Source: Mytilus galloprovincialis (lineage: Eukaryota; Mollusca; Bivalvia; Mytilida; Mytilidae). Taken from it: a stretch of DNA of 64,000 nucleotides. Of the stretch, positions 1 to 11,459 are shown piece by piece. Position 1 is the first letter of the stretch; each line of letters begins with the position of its first letter. The stretch lies in the NCBI RefSeq assembly GCF_965363235.1, contig NC_134844.1:23232646-23296645 (forward strand). Reading direction: 5' to 3'. The position numbers and the translations under genes were made by a program. Under the pieces are notes generated by a model. The model was given only the letters and a program-made list of their open reading frames with translations, searched no databases and had not been told where the DNA came from.

Positions 1-1052
1 AGTTAAATCTACAATGTCTACCTTAAAAAAAAACCAACAAGATATTCAGCACTAGGATAATAATAACTGCATCTACAACCCCACCCCCAGCCATTGAACA
101 TGACCTCCATTTCCTCGATTGAATCATGGGATCACATTTGTAAAATCACAAAAATACTGAAATCCGAGGAAAATTCAAGAAGGGAAAATTTATCTGTAAA
201 AGCTACAATTTATATCATTTTTTTTTTGGATAAATTATATCATCAAAGAAAAAAGTCATCAAAAAGTCGCTGAAGTTCTGTTTGAAAGTGTTGAAACAGA
301 AATCGTCATTATAATAAGTTTACTTTTCTAATAATGATTACTTCAAATTTTAGGTTCTTGTATAGGTTCTGGTAGATATATAAATATCTTGATCTATTTT
401 AATCCATTTATTGAAATGTTAATGACATGTTGTCCTTAAAAAGTTTGTTTAAATATGTACTTCAAGTCTCCAGTTGGTAGAACGATTCTTGAATACTTAA
501 AACACCTAAACAGCATAACACAAGAAAACGCACTTGGCTTAATACAAACAAAATAAGCATTTTGAAAAAGACTTTTGCACAATTAAATCAACTCAAAATC
601 AATAAAAAAAAAATAGTGACTGCACTTTACATTAATGTAAGTGAATATCAAAATTAGACTTTCTTAAATATGTGTCTTAAACTGTCTTTTTAAATCGTTG
701 TGAATTGGATTGTTTGTGTTTGCTGGTTAAAATACGATACAATTTGGATATTCTGAATTTTTTAAACAATACAAAAGTAAGCCCCAAGTACTGCAATTAC
801 ATGTAGTTATTGCATAACTACAGATATTATTTTTAACGTTGTTTAAGTTAGATTAATTGTGTCTTTGATTGCTGTCTATCATATTTTTGTGTCTTGTTTA
901 TTGTTTAAACATCAATTGCCAATCATTCAACATCTTCGTATTTCTTATGCTGATGATAATATTTCAGATGAGTCTTAATTCATTTATATAGATATTTAAC
1001 AGCAATAATTTTTTTTGTTTGAAAAGGAACATTCAAATATACAGTGATGAAT
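1..1052. other. AT-rich intergenic stretch
   Basis: No coding region, RNA gene or clear mobile element was recognised here. Only homopolymer runs and chance open frames are visible. Confidence 0.6.
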
Positions 1053-1142
1053 GAAACACAGTATACATGCATGTGATCCATACAGATATCATCATCTGAA
1101 ACACAGTATACATGCATGTGATCCATACAGATATCATCATCT
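1053..1142. repeat. 45-bp tandem duplication, two copies
   Basis: Two identical 45-bp units follow each other directly, each starting GAAACACAGTATACATGC. Perfect identity suggests a recent local duplication. The short open frames across it are chance. Confidence 0.9.
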
Positions 1143-2049
1143 GAAAATAAGACCTTGCCTGGTACTTGTTCCTTATCAATTTTAGAAAACATTGGCGTAG
1201 TTTTGATGTGACAAATTTCATTTAGTTTGCTTTAACTGTTCTAATGGTGCTTGAGGACATTTTTACATACAACATTCACATAATCCATAAGTTTTAGAAC
1301 GATAAAAATATAACACCCTTTTCGGTACAAATCTGAGGTTCGTCAGTGATGACCGAGGACAAACTACCATATTTGAAAATCCAAAACAATAATGATACAA
1401 ACTTTGAAAATCGGATTAAACCTTAAAAGGCCAAGAGAAATGACAAATCGTATAAAACATGTATTAGACATTTGACAATGCTTTCAATATTATGGGCCTT
1501 ATCTTATTTCGTATAAAAAGAGATGCTTAAGATACTAAAGGAATGCTCCGACCAATTAAAGCTTTCTAAGTTGAATACGAACTGACAATGCCAGGGCAAA
1601 AAGTAAAAACGACCAAAAGACGCACGTAAGTCTTTAAAACAAATCATGAAAAATTGAAGACCCACCACAATCTGGGATGATGGCCAGTCTTAAAAGGCAA
1701 ATAGATCCTGCTCCTTAAGTGGCATCCGTTACGTTGCTTATGAAATTACATTTCCGGTGACAAATCTTATTCGTTAGGTCACATTTGACGTTGCTCAACG
1801 TCCAGTTGCAAATATTTAATGCATGTTCAGGACGAAAACAAGGTAGTTCCTGTAAAAGAGGTCATCCGGGATAAAGGTTGGAAAAAATTGATCTGCTACT
1901 GAAAAATGAGGATATATTGCATAGGGACAAACATTTTGACTTGAGACAAGTCACTTACGGACCCCTTAAATATTTTTACTAAGGGTTCTTAACGTACAAA
2001 AAGCGCAGGTAAATTTCACTCTCAAAGATTTCACGTAAATTGAGAATGG
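1143..2049. other. Intergenic, nothing recognised
   Basis: No gene is seen. The stretch near 2041-2060 (GAGAATGGAAATGGGGAATG) matches the edge of a dispersed mussel repeat whose other orientation appears near 28.40 and 42.12 kb. Confidence 0.45.
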
Positions 2050-2453
2050 AAATGGGGAATGTTAAATTCATGTTAATCTCATGTCAAATTCAAGTGAATT
2101 TCACCTCACACGAGCTTAATGTATGTGAAACTTATAGAAATCAGTTCATATGATTTTCACGTATATCTTATATGTGAAACTCATGTTCAAAACACATGAC
2201 TTTATTCAAATGAAATTCACGTGAATTTAAAAAACAAAGTAGTTCAAACAACATCTAAATTCGCAAATTTATATTGAAATTATGAAAAATACCATTTTTT
2301 TTTGTCAAGTTCACGTGAACGAAATTCATGTAAATATGTTCACGTGAGTTTCAGGAGAATCTCAATTCACGTAAAAACATAAAACTTTTACGTGAGTTTC
2401 ATGTATGCTCGTTCAAGGTGAAATTCACGTCCCGATTCAACGTCCCCATTCTA
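2050..2453. repeat. Array of TCACGTGAATT-like words at about 11-bp spacing
   Basis: Variants of TCACGTGAAWT and its near-palindromic complement recur through about 400 bp, commonly 11 bp apart and sometimes 13 bp apart. The ends are weakly inverted: ATGGGGAATGTTAAAT on the left against the complement ATGGGGACGTTGAAT on the right. It looks like a small non-autonomous foldback element. It holds many CACGTG E-box-like sites, but nothing shows that they regulate a gene. Confidence 0.6.
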
Positions 2454-3351
2454 ACCAGATACAAGTCACATTCGAGGATAGACAATAGGATTGTGGTTTC
2501 GACAATTAGAACATATCCGTCGTCATCTGTGCAACAGTTATTCCAAAGCAGTCACTGCAACCAACTCGCAATGACTGTTTAATTTTGCAAATGGATGATT
2601 TCAACTTGGAACTTTTGGCTTTCTAAGTCTTGTAAGCAACGACTCCCTTTGAAAGGAATCATAACAGGGAATGCTAGCTTTGGAATATCGTATCAGCTGG
2701 GAGATATAGATTATACTCCATATGCAAGCCTTGTTGGAATGTTGCTTCATCTCTTATATCGTACAGTGTTCTCAACTGAACCACTATCAATTTATAGATG
2801 AAAGTCAAGACATGTGACAGAATTACATGTATTTGGTGTATCCTTTATATGATGTTCAATTGGATAGATGCGTTCAACACAGTCACTAAACTTTGCATTA
2901 TTCATTCAGAGGACATCTTTTATTTATCGAAAAATGAAAATAATAAAGATGTCCTCTGATTGTGTAATCTTCAGAAATTGCACGAAATTATTTTTTTTAT
3001 TTGATGTCTCTGATTGTTTATCTACATTAACACTTAGCTTTAAAATTAATATAATAAGTTTTCAAAATCTTAATATCTGTAATACGCAAACTCCATAAAG
3101 GCCATACGTAGCACAGATACTTATGTTCTCATTCGCTTTGCTCGTACGAACATAAAAATTGTCTTAATGATGCGTAAATAAAACAACAACTAACGTTACC
3201 TTGATACCATTTTTACTTTGAATTATCAAGAACTATACTACTAAAAGAAACTGATATATGAAAACTAAATATAAACAGCAACAACTGTCTTTTTTCTTGA
3301 ATGTCCAGTAACATATATAGTAAACCCTATACAAAACGATCGATAAAATAG
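2454..3351. other. Intergenic, nothing recognised
   Basis: AT-rich sequence with short chance frames lacking any domain-like pattern. No repeat structure stands out. Confidence 0.5.
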
Positions 3352-3998
3352 AAGATTTGTATGCCCCACCTACGATAGTAGAGTGGCATTATGTTTTCTG
3401 GTCTGTGCCTCCGTTCGTCCGTCCGTCCCTCCCACTTCACGTTACAGTTTTTGGTCAAGGTAGTGTTTGATGAAGTTGAAGTCCAATCAACTTGAAACTT
3501 AGTACACAAATTCCCCATGATATGATCTTTCTAATTTTAATGCCAAATTATAGTTTTGACCCCAATTTCATGGTCCACTGAACATAGAAAATGATAATGC
3601 GAAGTTCATGTTAAAGTTTTGGTTAAAGTTTTTGGCCAAGGTAGTTTTTGATGAAGTTAAAGTCACATCAACTTGAAACTTAGTACACATGTTCCCTATG
3701 ATATGATCTTTCTAATTTTAATTCCAACTTAAAGTTTTGACCCCAATTTCACAGTCCACTGAACATAGAAAATGATAGTGCGAAGTTCAGGTTAAAGTTT
3801 TGGTTAAAGTTTTTGCTGAAGGTAGTTTTTGATGAAGTTAAAGTCACACCAACTTGAACCTTAGTACACATGTTCCCTATGATATGATCTTTCTAATTTT
3901 AATTCCAAATTAAAGTTTTACCCCAATTTCACGGTTCACTGAACATGGAAAATGATTGTGCGAGTGGGGCATCCGTGTACTATGGACACATTCTTATT
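3352..3998 (-). mobile_element. Non-autonomous element with 181-bp tandem body
   Basis: Three copies of an imperfect 181-bp unit (anchored by AACTTGAAACTTAGTACAC) lie between short inverted ends (ATGCCCCAC and GTGGGGCAT). A (CCGT)n-type run sits just inside the left end. Orientation is taken from the related layouts at 17.6-18.5 and 26.9-28.2 kb, where a GACGGACGG-type run precedes the 3' end. No coding capacity is seen. I recall such units as abundant in mussel DNA; the superfamily is unknown to me. Confidence 0.65.
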
Positions 3999-4450
3999 TT
4001 ATTGTAATTTCCATTTTTCTGTTCCTTTTGTCTCTTCTTACGGCAGGTACACTTTTCTAATACAGCTTTTGTATAAATAAGTAATTAACTTTATCAAGCC
4101 ATAGGTTTTGTTACCACAAATAACTTGCACTTAACCATGTTAACTAAGTAAAGCATAGATTATATATGTACAAAAATTTGACTAAAGTTCGGCTTTACCA
4201 TAAAACACTTAATACAAACAAGGTCAGCGGTATTACATACCAGAGGTTCTTCAGTTCTATGTAAGACTTAGTCAATGCATACAATGTAGATGCAATTTCT
4301 ACGCTGAATTATTTTGAATTATTTCGTGGTCGCACGTAGTAAATAGCATTAAGAGCTTTTAAATCGAAACATTTTAAATTGTATTACTTTACTTTATTTA
4401 ATCATTATATTTTAAACACTCAGTAAATATGTTGACACGTATTATTATGT
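3999..4450. other. Intergenic, nothing recognised
   Basis: No gene or repeat with clear boundaries was seen. Confidence 0.5.
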
Positions 4451-5830
4451 TGAATGAATGAATTCTTTATTTGCAAAGCAGTAGTTACATGCTATAGCAA
4501 CACAAACATATTTACATTGTGACACACAATAAACAACAGAGAACAATATAATAAGATATTACAATAGACAAATGATCAGCTTATTAGATGTGATCTAATC
4601 TGCCATGCAGATTTCAAATAATTACATAATTTTCCAACTAAAGATCTACATTTGGCCACGAACAGTAATAATTTGGTAAAAACTGCAGCCGTACATGTCT
4701 ATACACAGGACACACTAAAGTAAAATGATACTCATCTTCAACACTTTTCATATTACAGCAAGTACATAATCTGTTTTCTCTTAGTATATTTGTATAACGC
4801 CCCACCTCAACATTTAACTTCATAGTACCACTACGTAGTTTTTGTGAAAAAATGTGAATTATAGTTATAATCTACGTAATCTTCAAAACAAAAATCTAAT
4901 TTTAAAATTCTGTACATAGTAAGTTTCTCACAATCCTGTATAGATGCAAACCAACTTTGAATATATTGATCTTTTAACCTAGTTTTTATTACATCTAATG
5001 ATATATTTATACCAGACTGCTGGTACCATACAAAGTTTAAACCAATACTAAACAAGAGGTCACAAACATTAGAAACCCAATTAGTTTTACCAGTATTTGC
5101 ATCTCTGAGTAACAATATATAGATATCATACACAATAAGTGGTTTATGAGTTACAATTTTTAACCAGTATTTCAAAACTTTTTGTTTTCTAATTACATTC
5201 ATTGGCAAACGCCCTAGTTCGCCATATAAAAAAAACATTTGGCGTACATTTACCCAGTTTCAAAATAGATCGACAAAAACGGTAATGGATAATTTCAACA
5301 TCATTTCCACGATGGAAACCCCAAATTTCCGAAGCATAATTTATCACAGACGCAACCATACGATCGAATAAATCACATTTCTTTTTCTTCGTCAAGTATA
5401 AACCATTTGTTGAATTATTCAGAGCTGCCAAAGATCGTGAACCTTGTAAGGCCAATCGCTTCTGTGTTTTTAAAAATTTTCCGTTACAGTGTATCAGCAT
5501 ACCAAGATATATATACGAATCGACAATTTCTAGTTCTTCGTTGTTGTAGAAAAATTTTGCAGTTACGGGTTGCCAGCCATTTTTGAATACAACAACTTTC
5601 GTTTTGTTAATATTCACTTCTATATTCACTTATTACAATAAATAAGTAGTTTATCAAGTAGTTCCTGTAGAATTTCAGGAGATTTCCCAAATAATATAGT
5701 ATCGTCTGCAAATAGTATTAAGTATATCAGAACTTCGTTAATATTAACTATGTCAGCTGAAGGACTAATATTCATGTCTTCAATCAAGTCATTTATAAAA
5801 AATAAAAACAGTAGAGGTAGTATGTTACAT
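4451..5830 (-). mobile_element. 5'-truncated, decayed LINE (reverse transcriptase C-terminal half)
   Basis: Read on the minus strand, the segment enters within the reverse transcriptase palm (FADDTILFGKSP near 5675-5715, with the catalytic FADD). It continues through a KTKVVVF block and a thumb-like region to the C-terminal Cys/His patch (RLCTCCNMKSVEDEYHF, near 4710-4780). The frame is split over at least three overlapping open frames (5629-5189, 5238-4831 and 4823-4638), so it is dead. The 3' end is an AATAAAG box followed by a short (ATTC)n tail rather than poly(A). The endonuclease and the first half of the RT are missing. Confidence 0.8.
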
Positions 5831-5843
5831 ATCTATGAGTAGG

Positions 5844-6290
5844 TAGAATGAAATTCAAAACAGTGTAGCTGTGGCCATTGATTGACACATTAAAATCATC
5901 CATTGACTGGGACAATTTACGTGAACGTTTGTCTGTAACGACCACTGTTCACGACGTACCTACGATAGACATTTAAACTGTGGGGTCACCAAAGGTTTCT
6001 TAACGCCTTTAATTATAAAATAATTCGAAAAATTAATCAGGAATAACCTTTGTGTTTTGATTTATATAATTGATATAAATCAAAATATCGTGTTATTTCT
6101 GATTAATTTTTCGTATTACTTTATTTAGGTGTTGAAAACCTTTGGTGACCCCATAGTTTAAGTGTCTTTAAAAAGTACATAGTGAGCATTGGTCGTTACA
6201 TACAAACGTTCACCTAAATTATCCCAGTTAATGGATGATTTTAATGTGTCAATCAATGGCCACAGCTACACTGTTTTGAATTTCATTCTA
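5844..6290. mobile_element. 447-bp foldback element
   Basis: The left arm (from TAGAATGAAATTCAAAAC) and the reverse complement of the right arm match over nearly their whole length, about 210 bp per arm, with a short AT-rich centre near 6065. It is a MITE-like palindrome inserted beside the truncated LINE. It has no coding capacity. Confidence 0.85.
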
Positions 6291-6582
6291 TTAATTGCAT
6301 GTAAGAGATTAATCTAAATCAATACTTACGTTGAAGAGGTCTGATTTTATAAGAATATTCAATAACAATTGTAGGCATTAAGAAAATTTGGCACGACTCT
6401 TAAGTAAACTGTGACACGAGTTTGAAGATTATGCTGTTGGATTGTATATTGGGGTAATACATGTATGGTGTCCTTCTTATCTTGACAATCAGTCATGACC
6501 ATTTAGAAAGCTGCAAGAGGTGCATGTTTGTCCAAACTGGAATAGATCAACGGAATGAATACTGAACGATAATGTTTATTTG
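6291..6582. other. Unique intergenic stretch upstream of the channel exon
   Basis: This is the place to look for a small first exon of the Cys-loop gene. No convincing signal-peptide exon was found by reading. Confidence 0.4.
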
Positions 6583-7167
6583 GAAAGGAGTAGGGGCAAT
6601 AAGGCCCTTATTTGGCCCAAAAATTACTGCAAATTTTAGAGTTATCATACATATTCTTAAATTACTGAAAACTTGTCTAAGGTATAAGGTACTAATAAAA
6701 ACAAAACAAATTCGACATCGAACAAGTTACCATGGCAACAAATCATAACCTAATTTGCATATTTTGTTAAATTTCGTGATTTTCCTTGTTTATTCATCAA
6801 ATTTTAAGTATATTTTAGACTGAAAAAGTATGTGCGCACCCAAGAAACAACTTTATATTCGGTGAGATAATGCCAATAGTTATAATAAAGCTTTAGTTCA
6901 ATTATTTTGTTGTTTCTCGCCTGCGCAGGATGTTTCCACAACGGACTTAAAGTCAGAAAACTGCATAAATTCTGTATTTTTCATCGTTTTTGTGAAAACA
7001 GTACATATTATGACGTAATTGTGACGTCATCAGATAAAAATCGTTATGTTTTTCATTTATATTTCTTGACCCTATGCATTTCTAAACATTATGTGCCAAT
7101 TTGAAATAGTTTTCAAATATTTCATTTTCTTAGGCCAAAACTAGGCCTTAATGCCCCTACTCCTTTC
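6583..7167. mobile_element. MITE ending 18 bp before a splice acceptor
   Basis: Terminal inverted repeats (GAAAGGAGTAGGGGCA on the left, its complement on the right, extending into a GGCC block) enclose about 585 bp of non-coding DNA. The right end, CCCCTACTCCTTTC, is followed directly by the acceptor of the channel exon and forms part of its pyrimidine tract. Confidence 0.75.
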
Positions 7168-7185
7168 TTTTGATACTGCATTCAG

Positions 7186-8330
7186 TATCTGGGATGAACT
7201 ATCAGTTTTCAAGGACACTTTACGACACAATTCTCTCGAATTATTCAAGACACATTAAACCACGAGAGTTAAATGCTGATGTTGTCAACATTAATATAAA
7301 TTTTGATATAAATGCTGTTATTGATTTTGAGGAAAAATCTGGAATTTTCACGTTTCTAGGAAAATTCACATTGAAGTGGTGGGACGAGATTATTATGTGG
7401 AATCCAATAAATTATGGAAATATTGATATGATACAAGTTTCTATACACGATGTGTGGGTTCCGAAAATAGTAATCGGCAACACGGTTGATTACCATTCAT
7501 TATATAAAATGGACAATTATTTTGACAGTAAGATGACGTATGTTACATTTACTAACGATGGATCAGCCTTTTTTGAAAGTTCCGGTGTTTGGCAGACAAT
7601 ATGCAACGTTGACGTCACGGATTTCCCTTTTGATGTCCACGAATGTGATATACTTCTTGAAGCAATGCACCCGTCCATGGATGTTAAACTGATGTCAATA
7701 ACTGATTACGTTCACACAAACTCCACAACAATGCATAGCGAGTTTAAAATACAGAATACTTTTGTAAAAACAAGACAACTAATTGCAAACACCACTTGGT
7801 CCAAGCTAACCTATACAATCAATTTAGGGCGAAGACCGCTTTTCATGACGATGAACCTTGTGGTCCCAGTTTTTCTCATAAGTTTTGCAAATGTGCTTGT
7901 TTTTCTTCTTCCACTGGACTCTTCTGATCGAGTTGGATATGCTGTTACAATGGTCCTCACCTTCACGGTCTTCATGACTATGGTCTCTGACCTACTTCCG
8001 GCTACGGACCCATTATCAAATTTCAACATACTGTTACTACTACAATTAGCCTTTAGTACTGTCGTTACGTTGGGTGTTTTGCTAGTCCATTTCATTTACA
8101 ACAAAAATCCTTCAGACAACGTTCCGCATTGGCTACGATACTTATGTTTACGAAAAATAAACCAGCAAGAGGAACCTATCTGCAAATTAGGTAAAGACAA
8201 ACCGTATCCATGGAGTGATTGTGACAGCAAAATTTGGAAACACGTGTCAGGAATAATTAACAAATGCATTCTGTTCGTATCAGTTGTCATCATTACCATC
8301 GAGATCATTGTTTTCTATAGCTTATTATAA
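7186..8330 (+). CDS. Cys-loop ligand-gated ion channel subunit (nicotinic receptor-like), main exon
   Basis: The single open exon encodes nearly the whole subunit. Counting from the ATG at 7194 (378 residues), the extracellular ligand-binding domain covers about 1-215, with the signature Cys loop C137-C151 (13 residues between, containing DFPFD). M1 is about 217-238, M2 247-266, M3 278-302 and M4 358-378; the M3-M4 loop is short, about 55 residues. M2 keeps Leu at 9' (255) and has Asp-Arg at -1'/0' with Asp at 20', the pattern of cation-conducting members. There is no vicinal Cys pair in loop C, so it is not an alpha-type subunit. No signal peptide follows ATG 7194, and TGCATTCAG ending at 7185 is a good acceptor, so an upstream signal-peptide exon is likely. 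An AATAAA lies at 8344. Ligand unknown. Confidence 0.85.
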
Positions 8331-8343
8331 ACTTGCACCTGAG

Positions 8344-8349
8344 AATAAA
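8344..8349 (+). promoter_or_regulatory. Poly(A) signal of the channel gene
   Basis: AATAAA begins 13 bp after the stop codon of the Cys-loop exon. It is very close to the stop, which would give a minimal 3' UTR. Confidence 0.55.
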
Positions 8350-9222
8350 ATCTTATAAACAGTATGTTTATTGACTTGATTAACCGATAAATCGGAATAT
8401 CTGCGTCATATTCTGACATTTGTAATTTACATTTGCTGTATTCCAATTTCCGTATAGTTTTCTTGTTTGTGCATAGTGCGTTTCTAATTTGCCAACAAAA
8501 AAAAAATTCTTCTAGATAATTAAAAATCGTTTTTAAACTGGTTATTTCCTGTTTTCGGTTAAAGTGCATTTGATTTGGTTCTATAAACAAGTGTAACAAA
8601 TTCAATATCCAATCAACATTTTTCGGCGCACTGAAAAGTAACAAAAGACGTTTGGTAGAGTACAAGGTAACTTGTTTGTTCAAAAGTTTGTATTTCAGCG
8701 AATGCTTTATGTTCACAAAAAATACCAAAACTATTTATAAAGAGCTTTATTCAGCTTCAAATCAACATTTTCTTTTACTTAAAAGTCCGGTAAATTGGCT
8801 TCCGTTGCAAAAAGGAAATTTTATACATAGTTTCCATACTAGAGCCGAAAACACACACTTATACAATGCCATGTTAAAAAGAACCAAATAAAGATTGTAA
8901 CGAATAGTTACAAAAATAACAAGGTATATGGTTGTACATGACACGACTATTCACAGTATATATATTGTGTGTTTTAAGTAAAATTATGAAAATTTAGAAT
9001 TCTCGTGCTGTATATGGTATCAATGTGAGCTTTGAATGTAATGGTATTTATAGAATATACCTAAAATGTTATGGTGTCTATAGAATTTACGTATGACGTA
9101 TTGTTACATGCATCTATCTTTGGTTTATATGTTGTTTTAATATTATTATTGTCTGTATTTCAGTGGATCACGCCTCTATTGTGTTCTTTCCAATAAATAT
9201 TGAATTGAATTGAATTGAATAT
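8350..9222 (+). other. Downstream region, possibly ending in a LINE 3' tail
   Basis: No gene is recognised. The last about 60 bp (GTGTTCTTTCCAATAAATA followed by four TTGAA units) resemble the AATAAA-plus-microsatellite 3' ends of the LINEs at 4.45 and 30.2 kb, here on the plus strand. A (TA)n run follows at 9221-9234. No RT coding was identified upstream, so the call is tentative. Confidence 0.35.
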
Positions 9223-9234
9223 ATATATATATAT

Positions 9235-9482
9235 TAGAGAGAGAAACGTTAAGATCTGTTACCAACATTACACCTTTCAAATCCGAAACATTTCAGCAAG
9301 ACCAAAGCTAACGAGGGCGAGCTTATCGATTGCCAAATGTATGTACCCACGCACGTAAACATATCTCGGGTTAAAATATATTTTTTTTTAATACTCAACT
9401 CATTCTCGGTCGGTCATATAACAACATATACATAGAAGAACATACTTAAATTATTTGTTCATTTCTGATTGTCTTGTTTATT
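9235..9482. other. Intergenic, nothing recognised
   Basis: No feature supported. Confidence 0.5.
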
Positions 9483-9636
9483 TAAGGAATGACTGTAATA
9501 TTTTTTCTGTCTATGAAGAAATAACATAAAAAATGTGGTGCACACTGAATAACGCGCGTAGCGGGTTATTTACAGTGTGCACCACATTTTTAATGTTATT
9601 TCGAATAGACAGAAAAAATATTACAGTCATTTCTTA
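9483..9636. mobile_element. 154-bp hairpin MITE
   Basis: The left arm (TAAGGAATGACTGTAATATT) is matched by the complement at the right end, arms about 60 bp. The CpG-rich loop contains CGCGCGTAGCGGG. The outer bases suggest a TA or TTA target site. Confidence 0.8.
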
Positions 9637-10289
9637 TAATTTAATTCTAAATTCCATGAAAAAACGTTGATGACGTTACGGTCACATGACTAAATTATGT
9701 CTATGGGCTCATAACAAAATAACGTCAGCCAATCAGAAGACGCGTTACATCCAAAATTAAATTATTAGTTTTTGGATTCTGGTTTCCATTCTTTTTTGTA
9801 TAGTCTGATCTGTTTACAACTCTAAAATAGTGCTTCAGTACCTTAAGTTACAAGTATAAATAGTAAATTTTCACCAGTTGCTCAAGGTCATGTTTTCTCT
9901 GAGTGTTTAAATAATGACGTCTTTACACTAAATCCATTGAATGGTGGATGTGTACTAATTGATAGTTTAATTTAATTTTAGTGGTTTTTTTTATTAGTTG
10001 TTTAAAATAACTGATCGTACTCTCAGATCTGTACTTTCCGTATTTTTTAGGGATGTATAAATTCCCTGGGATTCTCGTGTGTCTGTGTGTTTTTTGTTTT
10101 TCTGATTTGTATCGATCTGGTGAATTAAGACCTTTCATTTGTTTTTTTTTTATAGTTTAATCTTGTGTTGTAGTGTTTGTTACACATCTGTCCAGGTTAG
10201 AGTGATGGTTTGGCACTAGAAAAAGATGTTATTACTTTGGTTGATAGTTGTCTCATTGGCAATCATACCATATTTCTGTATTTTTATAT
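9637..10289. other. Intergenic with a dispersed repeat fragment
   Basis: No gene. At about 10239-10280 the words TAGTTGTCTCATTGGCAATC mark the 3' part of a common mussel dispersed repeat. Confidence 0.45.
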
Positions 10290-10560
10290 TGACCCTGTCA
10301 CAGTATGTATGTGCCTGTCACAAGTAATTGAGTTGCTGTTGTTTGCTGTTGTTTTTATATGTTTTTTTTTCAATCAATTTTATCCATAAATCATGCCGTT
10401 ACCTTTCTCGTTTGAATTGCTTTTGATATATGTCCTTTTGGGGTCTTTAAAAGCTGACCATGTGGTATGGGTTTTACTCAATGCTGAAGGCCGTACGGTG
10501 ACTATTGTTGCAAACTTCTATGTTCTTTCATTTTTGATGGAGAGTTAATTGTCTCATTTG
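10290..10560 (+). repeat. Dispersed mussel repeat (GGCCGTACGGTGAC family)
   Basis: It contains CTCGTTTGAATTGC, GAAGGCCGTACGGTGAC and GTCTCATTTGTAATC in order, the same order as at 22455-22716. A reverse-strand copy lies near 50.82-51.03 kb and fragments near 17.2 and 20.4 kb. It has no coding capacity. Confidence 0.65.
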
Positions 10561-10858
10561 TAATCGATCTAGATCGTTTTATTCAGTATCCATTCTGAAA
10601 ACATATCCAAAGTACATGGCAATAAAAATAATAACACTGTCTGAACGGTATCTAACATAATATAAAACGAAACACGTTCTGTCATCAAATATTGAATGAT
10701 GTGCTACAGGTTTTATTACAAAACACACACAAAGACGAACGTAGTCAAAATTACAGATAAATCGATATATACATGTAATAATAAAAATTATTTGTTTTTG
10801 AATATCAAATTCGTATGAGTATCAATGTTTTACAAGGTGTGCTGAAGTGTATTTCTGT

Positions 10859-11390
10859 TCAAAAATACAAATTATTAATCAGTATCTGGATGACAAGTAT
10901 GTAAATTAAACACAAAGCGAAATTCTGGACGTGGTAGGAGGTTGCATGGTTATTGTTGTCGGTAGCAGAATATCCCGATGCAGGAGAAATAGCTATGTCG
11001 GCGCATCCATAAAATTGTTCCTGGGGACCGCATCCGATACAACATTTGTTATTTTGATCACAGCCATACGAGTTACCTATAATAAAATAATAGTATGTCA
11101 GATACCCGTAAACTAAATAATTGAAATAAGAAACCAATAACAATGTAATTTTAAAAGATGTTCCGAGGGACCTGGATTGCTGAGTAGTCTAAATAGTTGA
11201 ACCACTATATCACTAGACTTGTAAACACTGAGGTTGTAAGTAAAAAACTTGCACATGGTAAGTGAGCGATTCCAATCTTAATTGATTAACTTTGTCATTT
11301 ATCCTACCGAATGTCGATGGTTTCCTCCATCTCCTGCTTCCTCCGCTTATAAAAACTGAGTGCCTCAAAATAGCGTTTAAACACCAATCG

Positions 11391-11459
<69 letters not shown>

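Noticed and set aside
2595-3098. Two short plus-strand frames
   Set aside because: No domain pattern, splice context or repeat of the frame elsewhere.
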